64,000 nucleotides of DNA from Symbiodinium natans (lineage: Eukaryota > Sar > Dinophyceae > Suessiales > Symbiodiniaceae): assembly GCA_905221605.1 (NCBI GenBank), contig CAJNDS010002365.1, forward strand, positions 1 through 64,000, written 5' to 3'. This document shows, in pieces, positions 59,001-64,000 of this stretch (within the stretch, counting starts at the first letter, position 1; every line of letters starts with the position of its first letter). The position numbers were made by a program, and so were the translations under genes. The notes beneath the pieces were generated by a model. The model searched no databases. It was not told the DNA's origin and saw only the letters and a list, made by a program, of their open reading frames with translations.

Positions 59001-61117
59001 TGTTGGGGGCCTATGAGGATTGATACGGGGTTTTAGTAGGGGTGTTAATGGGGGTTGTACAGGGGTTTTAATGGGGGTTGTATATCGGGATTTTTTTGGG
59101 TTTTATAGGGGTTTGTAGGACTTTGTTTTCAGGTGGATTTAGGATTTGAGGCCTCATGGCTTTCTAGGGTTTAGGGTTTTAGGCATTTGTTATTGTTGTT
59201 TTGATTTGGGGGGGGGTATGGTATCCCTAAAGCCTCCAAAGCCCGGCTATCTATCTGGAAAGTTTAATTCCGTGAGGTGCCCATAACCCTGCTCAGCTCA
59301 GCTAATATACCAGTTCCCCCGAAGACCAGCATGCAACAGAGAATGAGTTCCGAAGCCTGCTGTTTCCAAGAGAACGGTGGCAGGAGTGACTTCAAGATAG
59401 CCTGGCACTCGGAAACGGCCAGCAGACCTCCTGGGGACGATGAACACTACATCGCCGAGGTACCTTCATCATCCCAATGATGGCCGTGCTACAGCATTGT
59501 TCCGGTTGCCAAACGCACTTATGAGAACGGAACAAGCCCGAAACCACATAAACCCTAAACCACATAAACCCAACATCGCCCAGCCACCATGCGCCCGAGC
59601 CAACTGCGCTGCTGCCCTGGCTGCCTCTTCGGCCGCGCTTTGAGAGCCTCCGGCCGCGGCCGCCACCTGCGCGAAGGAGTTGAGCGCCTTTTTGGGGAGT
59701 TGGAGAATGGGGAGCTTTTGGGTTCCAAGGGATTAGGGTGCAGAGTGTTTACAAGTTTAGGGTTCAGTGTCCCATGCAGAGTTTGTGGGGCGAAGAGTCG
59801 GCGAGTCCTTCTCCCCTCAAGTAGGGACTGTGGGAAGGAGGGGTTGGCGACTAAGAACAAGTAAGGACCTGTTTGCTGAGAAGTTGCTGGTGATGAGTGC
59901 GAAGCAGACGTTGCAACAAGAGCCTAGGTTGCTTAAGATAAGGGAAGCCTTTCCTGCTTCAAAAATGTTCTTTGCACAACCCCCCAATGGGACATGCAAT
60001 AACATTGCTTGTATGCACTTTGTTCGCCAGAAGCATGTAATATGCCAGACGCAAAATGTCCGCAAGATAGATGTATGAGATAGCACAAAAAAGGCCGACA
60101 ACTAAAAAAAGGGCTTTGTCAAGCAACTTCATAATTACAGGCCCAAAACAGGGAATGCGGACATATCTGCTTACAACTTATTGTTCGCATTCATGCCTGG
60201 CAAATGACTTGTAAGACTAGTGGATTTGCAGATCACAAAGACATGGCGAATGAAAAACCCTAGACCCCTAAACCCTAGAAACCCTAAACCCCTAAGCCCT
60301 GAACATTCAACCCCGAATCCCTAAACCTTCATCACATTGGTGCAGTAGCCGCGCCTTTGCCACCATGTTGACAACCTCCTCCGTCAGCCCATCTGGGTTG
60401 CGCGTCCAGGCCTGCAGGCTTAAGGGTTCTAGCAACCCATATATTTACATGGAGGTAAGGGACCCAAGGCGTGCCCCGAAACGACTGTATCTTTGACTCA
60501 GGCATGCAAGGAGCTTAGCTTGCGCCTCCATGACACTCGCAGCTGCAGCCATGGCTGCATACGTTGCCGGTCCAGGTGGCGAGGCGCCTTGCGAGGCAAC
60601 AGAAGTTGAATGAGAGAAGTGGTAAACCGAACTATAAAATTGACAAGAAGCTGTGTACGTGTGGCGAAAACGGACTGAAATCGACTGAGCCTGTGGACTC
60701 CACCGCCTTTGCCGCTGCCTCTCAAGTAAACTACTTTGATGACACTGTGATGACAAAGCCTCGCCAACACGATCAGCTTCTTTTCCGCCGGACCTTGCCA
60801 GCCTGGTCAGCAACATCTTCCACGGGCTGCTCGGCCTTCAGCAAGGCCTTCATCTCAAGGACAGAGGTATCCACAGGATGCTAGCGTGCTGTGATAACTC
60901 TCGACTTTGGTATGCTTCTGGCTGGTTCCTTTCAGACAGAAGCACCGCCGCAGGCGCATTACACGTGCACGATGGTACATCAAGCACTGATTTCACTAAT
61001 GTTACACCGCTGAGCTGTGCACGTCACTGACGACTTGGCCAGCAAGCTGTGCAGAAAGGATGACTTGCCTTGGCAACGGAGACGACTGTATGGCTGCCAT
61101 GATGGCAGCCGCGCACA
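46020..61117 (-). CDS. Giant multi-exon alanine-rich repeat gene (overall span)
   Basis: About 38 alanine-rich exon candidates, all on the minus strand, fill 15 kb; nothing comparable appears elsewhere in the window. Long exons show a ~48-residue helical period (AGMNPSIA, AGMFPQVA, AHLAPDRA, ARLAISQVA at 49, 48, 48 residues). Most boundaries are AG|GC donors and AG acceptors. Assigned phases agree without exception through exons at 56866 to 51615 (12 exons) and 51423 to 47421 (11 exons). Other junctions (for example near 60.8, 58.2, 57.9, 57.1 and 51.5 kb) do not fit my boundaries, so exons are missing or misplaced, or there is more than one gene. Summed exons give ~1,350 residues. No signal, enzyme or binding motif recognised. 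Introns hold TTTAGGG-type words and (TA)n tracts. Confidence 0.6.
46025..46117 (-). CDS. Ala-rich gene, candidate 3' exon
   Basis: After CCTACAAG| the frame reads RRSSTAADLEAMALLASRRQ. The donor or stop is not clear; a stop occurs at ~46009. Confidence 0.35.
46460..46704 (-). CDS. Ala-rich gene, charged coiled-coil exon
   Basis: Acceptor CTCCCGAG|G; donor CTGCAAG|GCCCCC (GC type). After a Gly/Asp-rich start it encodes WQRKDLDKELEEIGAIEEAA and RIRRDLQNLTEESERAQVDA, then EAAALMLDLQ. It is more charged than the other modules and probably a coiled coil near the C-terminus. Confidence 0.5.
46790..46868 (-). CDS. Ala-rich gene, candidate exon
   Basis: Reads EDEPALAAGVLEPRRLPSSN then WWKSG before GGAA|GTAGGG. 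Boundaries approximate. Confidence 0.35.
46908..46952 (-). CDS. Ala-rich gene, 45-nt exon
   Basis: Acceptor CGGCGCAG|, donor GCTGCAA|GTAACAG, phase 1 at both ends. Encodes VRAVEAAPGEETRAA. Confidence 0.45.
47421..47504 (-). CDS. Ala-rich gene, 84-nt exon
   Basis: Acceptor TCTGTCGAG|GC, donor TTAGAG|GCCACC, phase 0-0. Encodes ASAAAAAFAGVRGVDASVAA then RAARALLE. Confidence 0.55.
47695..47787 (-). CDS. Ala-rich gene, 93-nt exon
   Basis: Acceptor GAGTGCAG|GC, donor AAGGAG|GCCGCA, phase 0-0. Encodes AAASAAALVAGRAAGDGALG then ANRSPHEAAKE. The intron just upstream on the gene is made of GGGTTTT/GGGTTTAT words. Confidence 0.6.
47979..48020 (-). CDS. Ala-rich gene, 42-nt exon
   Basis: Acceptor CCTTGAG|GC, donor AAGGAG|GCCTAT, phase 0-0. 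Encodes AAERLLESYGFSKE. Confidence 0.5.
48250..48312 (-). CDS. Ala-rich gene, 63-nt exon
   Basis: Acceptor CTGCGCAG|GC, donor TCGAAG|GCCCGG, phase 0-0. Encodes 21 residues, 15 of them Ala, ending GALSK. Confidence 0.6.
48458..49063 (-). CDS. Ala-rich gene, long exon with four ~48-residue repeats
   Basis: Acceptor TTTCCAAG|GC, donor CGAAAG|GCCTGT; 606 nt, phase 0-0, 202 residues. Repeats start at AGMNPSIAATAAVAMVARFV, AGMFPQVAGEVALATVARVV, AHLAPDRASYHASISAGMFC and ARLAISQVAKCAALAAGALA, spaced 49, 48 and 48 residues. Each has a small-residue helix, a loop with Pro or Gly, and an acidic second helix (SIEEASEAAG, DLEEAVDEAAT). This exon defines the repeat that the micro-exons elsewhere encode in pieces. 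Confidence 0.7.
49517..49924 (-). CDS. Ala-rich gene, long exon with ~3 repeats
   Basis: Acceptor GCTGGTAG|GC, donor CTACAG|GCCGGC; 408 nt, phase 0-0, 136 residues. Contains AGDAVGLTAARSAEVICLAV, STEDALATAEQVVEKVNELA, RHCAVKTAAHAAACAKALQG and DVQGLAVLTAARAATSNAMS. Confidence 0.65.
50164..50229 (-). CDS. Ala-rich gene, 66-nt exon
   Basis: Acceptor CTGCCAG|GC, donor AACGAG|GCTGTT, phase 0-0. Encodes AAEVAAAAAATHAVRAARAA then NE. Confidence 0.6.
50539..50564 (-). CDS. Ala-rich gene, 26-nt micro-exon
   Basis: Acceptor GACGTAG|GC (phase 1), donor ATCGAG|GCTGCA (phase 0). Encodes PAADAGIE. The phase fits both neighbours. A longer version running on through AAAQVLTKM is possible. Confidence 0.4.
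50665..50709 (-). CDS. Ala-rich gene, 45-nt exon
   Basis: Acceptor GCTTCTGCAG|, donor CTTCCAG|GCAGCA, phase 1-1. Encodes AAGVKAGIAAGLLP. Separated from the upstream exon by only 67 nt (50710-50776). Confidence 0.55.
50777..50867 (-). CDS. Ala-rich gene, 91-nt exon
   Basis: Acceptor GACAACAAG|GC (phase 0), donor AAAGCAG|GCACAG (phase 1). Encodes ASGKAIATTLGKLIVAGDAE then KSTEDLASKA, one helix pair of the repeat. Confidence 0.6.
51163..51230. repeat. (TA)n microsatellite in an intron
   Basis: CATATA and TATATA runs between Ala-rich exons. Confidence 0.85.
51367..51423 (-). CDS. Ala-rich gene, 57-nt exon
   Basis: Acceptor TCTGCAAAG|GC, donor GCAGAG|GCGCAT, phase 0-0. Encodes AVLEAAAREAADGMEPLAE. 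Confidence 0.55.
51552..51615 (-). CDS. Ala-rich gene, exon of ~64 nt
   Basis: Acceptor GGCTTCGAG|T in phase 2, matching the phase-2 donor at 52130. Encodes SAGEAALDEAFLLCSGTLHG. The donor is unresolved. Confidence 0.45.
51820..51870 (-). repeat. CCCTAAA array in an intron of the Ala-rich gene
   Basis: Six to seven CCCTAAA/CCCCAAA units (TTTAGGG on the gene's strand). A block of opposite orientation (GGGTTTAGGG, GGGTTTCGGG) follows at 51955-52040 in the same intron. Confidence 0.7.
52130..52203 (-). CDS. Ala-rich gene, 74-nt exon
   Basis: Acceptor TCTCGCAAG|, donor GGGCGAG|GTGAGG (canonical GT), phase 0 to 2. Encodes IADAASSARGRGSAAAAATA then AARA. The plus strand is also alanine-rich here by base composition; the splice sites favour the minus strand. 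Confidence 0.55.
52849..52898 (-). CDS. Ala-rich gene, 50-nt exon
   Basis: Acceptor GATGGCAG|GC (phase 1), donor GCGCAG|GCGCTG (phase 0). Encodes LMPANALQTACALAAQ. Confidence 0.5.
53088..53139 (-). CDS. Ala-rich gene, 52-nt exon
   Basis: Acceptor GTGCTGCCAG| (phase 0), donor GCCCAAG|GTCCTA (phase 1). Encodes DAAEEAALIAWRQGVAQ. Confidence 0.5.
53343..53402 (-). CDS. Ala-rich gene, 60-nt exon
   Basis: Acceptor TTCAGAAG|GCGGCC, donor CGGGGAG|GCCGCA, phase 0-0. Encodes AARAAALAAGQVVAERGSGE. The acceptor shares AGGCGGCC with the donor at 53524. Confidence 0.6.
53524..53589 (-). CDS. Ala-rich gene, 66-nt exon
   Basis: Acceptor GTCACAAG|, donor ACAGAG|GCGGCC, phase 0-0. Encodes DAAAAGARAAARAGAAAGLV then TE. 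Confidence 0.55.
54273..54355 (-). CDS. Ala-rich gene, 83-nt exon
   Basis: Acceptor CATGAGAG|GC (phase 1), donor GGCAAG|GTTGGG (phase 0). Encodes RAAMLTATAAGLRPEEAAET then AAVAAGK. Confidence 0.6.
54653..54722 (-). CDS. Ala-rich gene, 70-nt exon
   Basis: Acceptor CGATGCAG| (phase 0), donor ATGCGTG|GTACAG (phase 1). Encodes DAADAEHSPDQTISAAGRAA then EMR. Confidence 0.5.
55026..55103 (-). CDS. Ala-rich gene, 78-nt exon
   Basis: Acceptor CCTTCGAG|GC, donor GCCCAG|GCGCGG, phase 0-0. Encodes AFRTAASYQLLSAARLAAEA then ACIAAQ. A further candidate patch lies upstream at ~55540-55620 (SALEDWGAQDAIETG) without clear splice sites. Confidence 0.6.
56033..56094. repeat. (TA)n microsatellite in an intron
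   Basis: Nearly pure TATA repeat between Ala-rich exons, next to a ~250-bp block of CCCTAAA words (55720-55975). Confidence 0.85.
56116..56148 (-). CDS. Ala-rich gene, 33-nt micro-exon
   Basis: Acceptor GCCTCGAG|GC, donor GAGCGAG|GCCTGC, phase 0-0. Encodes AERVAEEAGSE. CGAGGCCT at the donor is repeated exactly at the acceptor of the exon at 55103. Confidence 0.45.
56609..56659 (-). CDS. Ala-rich gene, 51-nt exon
   Basis: Acceptor TGGATCGAG|GC, donor GCGCAG|GTGAGC (canonical), phase 0-0. Encodes AASAELAARCAAEAVAQ. Confidence 0.6.
56828..56866 (-). CDS. Ala-rich gene, 39-nt exon
   Basis: Acceptor TGGTCGAG|GC, donor ATCTCAG|GCGTCC, phase 0-0. Encodes AAFEAARAAGASQ. Confidence 0.5.
57154..57842 (-). 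CDS. Ala-rich gene, longest exon with five repeats
   Basis: Acceptor CTTGGGCAG| (phase 0), donor GATGCATC|GTGAGT (phase 2); 689 nt, ~229 residues. The apparent stop TGA lies inside the donor and would be spliced out. Repeats of ~45-48 residues: GLPRHRAWAAGALVAVRALG, QEPVKQAARGLGRYLLQQEL, MPRQRAARLACSLAAAAMRE, LNPHEALELSCIEAGVAAGQ and a degenerate last copy ending KAAARCAAEA. Acidic second helices recur (SLDAVAQAA, SMEESTVIQDA). Confidence 0.65.
57998..58036 (-). CDS. Ala-rich gene, 39-nt exon
   Basis: Acceptor AAGTGTAG|GC, donor GCAGCCG|GTGAGA, phase 1-1. Encodes QDKAAEVAAAAA. Confidence 0.5.
58201..58248 (-). CDS. Ala-rich gene, 48-nt exon
   Basis: Acceptor CTGCCTTAG|, donor GCGTTTG|GTGACC, phase 1-1. 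Encodes SLEAADEAGDAAAAF. Confidence 0.5.
58408..58481 (-). CDS. Ala-rich gene, ~75-nt exon
   Basis: Acceptor GAATTTTGCAG|GC, possible donor GAAAAG|GCCAGG. Encodes ALHMGAVAAGRAMGQDCLRW then QKPEK. Right boundary good, left boundary approximate. Confidence 0.5.
58904..58981 (-). CDS. Ala-rich gene, 78-nt exon
   Basis: Acceptor CGAGGCAAG|, donor AACAAG|GCGAGC, phase 0-0. Encodes SDAQSAVEAGEAAKAVAAAQ then GLAPNK. Its phase matches the exon at 58481. Confidence 0.6.
59588..59666 (-). CDS. Ala-rich gene, ~79-nt exon
   Basis: Strong acceptor CCTTCGCGCAG|GTGG. Encodes VAAAAGGSQSAAEEAARAAA then QLARAH. The donor is either CATG|GTGGCT or an earlier CGG|GCGCAT. Confidence 0.55.
60355..60411 (-). CDS. 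Ala-rich gene, 57-nt exon
   Basis: Strong acceptor AGCCTGCAG|GC, donor GCAAAG|GCGCGG, phase 0-0. Encodes AWTRNPDGLTEEVVNMVAK. Confidence 0.5.
60498..60587 (-). CDS. Ala-rich gene, 90-nt exon
   Basis: Acceptor CTCGCAAG|GC, donor TGCCTGA|GTCAAA, phase 1-1. Encodes ASPPGPATYAAMAAAASVME then AQAKLLACL. Confidence 0.5.
   Translation of the reverse strand, partial: APRHLDRQRMQPWLQLRVSWRRKLSSLHA
60691..60720 (-). CDS. Ala-rich gene, 30-nt micro-exon
   Basis: Acceptor TACTTGAG|AG, donor TCCACAG|GCTCAG, phase 1-1. Encodes AAAKAVEST. Phase matches the exon at 60587. Confidence 0.4.
60794..60853 (-). CDS. Ala-rich gene, 60-nt exon
   Basis: Acceptor GTCCTTGAG|, donor GGCAAG|GTCCGG, phase 0-0. Encodes MKALLKAEQPVEDVADQAGK. 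Confidence 0.5.
61028..61117 (-). CDS. Ala-rich gene, 90-nt exon (most upstream found)
   Basis: Acceptor TTTGGCCTCAG|, donor GTCGTCA|GTGACG, phase 1-1. Encodes CAAAIMAAIQSSPLPRQVIL then SAQLAGQVV. No start codon exon was identified upstream. Confidence 0.45.
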
Positions 61118-62000
61118 CTGAGGCCAAACCATGACGCGAGGTATTTGCATGATGGGCAGGGTATCAGAATATGTTGCTGCGCCATTGATTTTCCTATCGG
61201 TCGTAGCACACAGATCCCACAACCCTGCGGTCTCTGAGTTCTCGTGCCTTGTGGCAGCCAGTCCTGCTCGGCAAGCACATCAACAGAGGCATCCTGAACT
61301 TTCCTCCTACACGGGCCGCAAGCTTGCGCTGGAAACCATCAACCGTGCATCTCAGCTTTACGTTTGACGAGTTGCCTTGTTCCGGTGTCGAGATGGACTC
61401 GACAGCAGCTGACTATCTACTGGTGCCAAGAGAAGGAGGATAACACAAGTTCTCTGCAAAACCCGAAGTCTCGCTGAGGGCTGATGTCTCACATAGTTTC
61501 TCCTTGCTGGGGGCCTCATGGCAACCGGTTGAATATTGCCATGGGGGTCCTGCTAATAAACATCGATGCAAAGGAGCCTCGGTGCGTTTACAGGCCGCAC
61601 ACCATGAAACCCTACCCAAAGCCAGAAACTATGAACTGCCATGCGCCCTATACCCTAGGAACTCCAAACCCTAAACTCCTAAACGCCCCTGAACCCCCTA
61701 AACATCCTTCCCAGGCCTCTCTCCCTGCCCACACGAAGAAGCTCTGCAGTGCCAGCTTGGGAAGCCTTTCTACGGCAAAAGGCACATGGACTTGAGGAAT
61801 GAAGAGCTGGGGTGTTGTAAGAAACGCTGAAGTCCCCACTCTTGCTTCATGCCCGGCTAGCCAACAGCAAGAAGTGTGCGTTTGGGATATAGGATTCGGC
61901 GTTCAGAGTGCTGTTTATGTGCAGGATGAATACCTGTGAGGATCGTTGACGACGGCTTTTTCTGCAGCATCTCTCATCGACTCTCGCGGAGCACCCAGCT
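61118..62000. other. Spacer between the ankyrin gene and the Ala-rich gene
   Basis: May contain the first exons of the Ala-rich gene and the 3' UTR of the ankyrin gene. No exon I can support; a few CCCTAAA words at ~61660-61710. Confidence 0.35.
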
Positions 62001-63812
62001 TCAGTATGGTTGCTGATGAAACTCATGGCATACGAATTGTGGGGTGTTGGGGGTCACGCCCAACATTCCAGACACCTCTTGCAGTTTGAGCCTAAGAGGC
62101 GGGGTCCTTTGATGATGTCGACGTTTGTCGCGCTGAGTTTTGGGAAGGTTTACTTGGAAGTCGGGCGATTCGATGCTCCAGCCGCTCGCCTTGGATGCTT
62201 TGGATTCTTTGCACTTCTTCACGTAGCCTCTGGCTTTGCCAGCCAGCTTCTCAAGCTCTTCTTCCCTGGCCTTTTTTGCCACCTCCTCCTTTTTTCGACG
62301 GCTCCCTTTCCGGAGAGCCAGGTTTTTGCGCCACCGGCTGTGCATGTGGTCCTCCTCCAGGGCCTGGTGACACTGCTCATATGCCTGCTTCCTCTGCATG
62401 GAAAGGGTGGGTATGTCCAGCTTCAGCCCATGACCTCCCAGAGCCATGATCACAGCATCATGCTGGCGAAGCATGTCTTCGTGCTCGTGGTCTGAAAGCG
62501 TGGCTGAGCGATGCCTGCGAAATCGCTCCGCTGGCCTTAGCCGCAAGGCCAGGTCCCGTCTCCCCGGCACGAGTCTTGACACCAAGCGGCCATCTTCCAA
62601 CAGTTGCTTGACAAGGCCAAGTCGGCCCAGCATCGCTGCTCTGTGCAAAGCTGTCTTTCCGTTTGCGTTCGCCATGGTGACAGCAGTGAAGCGGCCGTGG
62701 CCGAGAAGAACTGCAACAACATCGGCATGGTTCATCTCAACCGCTGTATGCAGAGCCGTGCCCGTGTCCTCCGTGCGGGGGCGGAAGCACCAACGGCGCA
62801 AGCTCCAACTGTCTTCGTCATAGAGATGGTCAGCGTCATGGTCCCTGTCAGCAGAAATCAACTCCGAGATAGTTTCTGGTAGAGTGCCCGATGCATCAGC
62901 AGCCGTAAAGGTAGCATGGTCCAGCAGCAGCTTGCAGGTGGCAGCGTCCCCTGAGCCAGCGGCCATGTGCAGCGCGCTACACCCCTCATAGGTCAAAGCA
63001 TTGACATCAACGCGGTCAGCTGCCAGGAACTCCTTGAGGACCTGGATTTTCTCCGAACCATGGTTGTGCAACCTGGCCGCAATGTGGAAAGCCGTCTCGC
63101 AATAAAAAAAATGTCTCATTCACGGCTGTGAAGCGGCTGTGGTGAAGGAGCATTTTGACAATATCAGTGTTCGCAGTGTTGTGCCGCAATTTGGAGAATC
63201 GGGCCGCGTGGAGAGCTGTATCATAAGGAATGCAGAACCAGTTATGCTCACGCGCATCACAGCCTGCGTTGGCTTCTTTAAAGGCCGGGTCATCAAGTAG
63301 GCCTTTGCACACGCTGGTAAGGCCAAGCAAGGAGGCATGGAGCAAAGCAGTACCCTCTTCATCATAGCTTCCATTTTCCAGTGCGTCGTCTGCAAGATGC
63401 ATGCGAAACTGTCTGTTGCAGCTGATCCTCATTGGGCAACCCAATGGGCCACGGCCACTTGACTCGAGGCTGCTATCGCTGTCGTTGCTGTCGGAGCTGT
63501 GACGCCGCGAGCGAGACCGACCGGCCTTCTCCAAGACAAGAACGCTGCGTGTCATGGAATAAATGTCACTCGGGCTCCAGGTCAGTTCATGTCGATTCTG
63601 GAACAGGAATTCCAAGAAAGATTTGATGTGTGGAAAAGGATGGGGCTGCTTTCGGAAAGCCAGCACGCGGCATGGAAAGCCATCTGCTAGCGCCCTGCGC
63701 TTGGCGCATTCGAGGAGCGAGTCGAGCTGCCGAAGGTGCTTCAGCGCTCCCTCGAGCAAGCGGCCATCATCAAGGCTCCACCCTTCAATTTCCTCTTGCG
63801 GTGCTTCTGTCT
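62001..63812 (-). CDS. Ankyrin-repeat protein (main exon, one homopolymer frame slip)
   Basis: Six ankyrin repeats: TALLHASLLGL.SVCKGLL, DTALHAARFS...DIVKMLLHH, ETAFHIAARL...VLKEFLAAD, SALHMAAGSGDAATCKLLLD, TALHTAVEMNHADVVAVLLG and KTALHRAAMLGRLGLVKQLL, several followed by RFTAV. The C-terminal ~130 residues are basic and helical (RKGSRRKKEEVAKKAREEEL), probably coiled coil. The N-terminal part has a Ser/Asp-rich linker (SSDSNDSDSSLESS). The frame changes at a run of eight A (+ strand, 63104-63111); one A fewer restores a continuous ankyrin repeat. Ankyrin proteins mediate protein binding; the partner is unknown. The exon opens after AATAGGCAG at 63813. Confidence 0.75.
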
Positions 63813-63830
63813 CTGCCTATTCTTATATTT

Positions 63831-63853
63831 CGTGCACGCCTTCGGCGTGCACG
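63831..63853. other. Perfect 10-bp hairpin near the splice junction
   Basis: CGTGCACGCC-TTC-GGCGTGCACG: a perfect 10-bp stem with a 3-base loop. It overlaps the proposed GC donor of the ankyrin gene (exon end 63840) and could form in the transcript. Confidence 0.7.
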
Positions 63854-64000
63854 AGCACAAGACGCAACAACAACGCCGAAACTTTTGCGCGGTTCTCCAG
63901 TTCTTGCCTCAGGTCGGCCGGGCACGAGTCACCCTGCACTTCAAAGGTACCGAGGACGTTGCCCGTCATGGCCCAGGCAAACTCCACGCGACCCTTGGCC
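63840..64000 (-). CDS. Ankyrin-repeat gene, upstream exon (runs off the window)
   Basis: Protein-like frame open to the window edge: VEFAWAMTGNVLGTFEVQGD, then SCPADLRQELENRAKVSALL and LRLVLVHAE. The motif MTGN.L..FEVQ...C..DLR resembles the N-terminal region of dinoflagellate ankyrin proteins as I remember them. A GC donor (GCCGAAG|GCGTGC, phase 1) fits the phase-1 acceptor at 63813, but would leave an intron of only ~27 nt, so the true donor may lie a little upstream. The frame is the same on both sides, with a TAA and a TAG in between. Confidence 0.5.

Overview
This window is eukaryotic nuclear DNA, most probably from a dinoflagellate. The support is as follows. Genes are interrupted by introns whose 5' ends often read AG|GC rather than AG|GT. 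Every gene I can support lies on the minus strand across all 64 kb, like a unidirectional dinoflagellate gene array. Degenerate TTTAGGG (plant/alveolate-type telomere) words are scattered through the non-coding DNA. There is a LINE with a lineage-specific C-terminal tail, and an ankyrin protein whose repeats carry an RFTAV signature that I associate with dinoflagellate ankyrins. I cannot name the species, and there is no transcript evidence, so all exon boundaries are inferred by eye.

Layout, left to right; transcription runs right to left. 1-0.8 kb: AT-rich flank. 0.8-2.3 kb: intact APH/CHK-type small-molecule kinase with an N-myristoylation-type start. 2.3-7.2 kb: non-coding DNA with telomere-like words and a MITE-like repeat. 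7.2-12.0 kb: a 4.8-kb LINE (endonuclease, reverse transcriptase, zinc fingers, tail) bounded by a perfect 15-bp target-site duplication. 12.9-18.3 kb: two diverged ~0.9-kb direct repeats flanking a long exon with six near-identical 345-bp double-stranded-RNA-binding modules. 18.6-31.4 kb: mostly non-coding, with a few isolated exon candidates and a ~1-kb mosaic triplet-repeat tract. 32-33 kb: a small gene of unknown function with a phase-matched GC-AG intron. 36-39 kb: exon candidates and an AIM24-family gene. 40-41.6 kb: a multi-pass membrane protein with a duplicated 3' exon. 42.5-43.3 kb: a caspase-like (peptidase C14) gene split by a telomere-repeat intron. 44.1-44.6 kb: a polyglutamine reading frame. 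46-61 kb: the most unusual object. 62-64 kb: an ankyrin-repeat gene continuing off the right edge.

The 46-61 kb block holds about 38 candidate exons, many only 26-93 nt long. They encode alanine-rich helical sequence with a ~48-residue period, visible in three long exons. Splice phases agree through two uninterrupted chains of 12 and 11 exons. At about a dozen introns both ends read AG|GC, so the intron looks like an insertion between duplicated AGGC tetramers. I read it as one very large alanine-rich repeat gene colonised by GC-AG introns. Its function is unknown.

Three reading-frame breaks (two in the LINE, one in the ankyrin gene) all fall in homopolymer runs, so sequencing or assembly error should be excluded before calling any of these genes broken.
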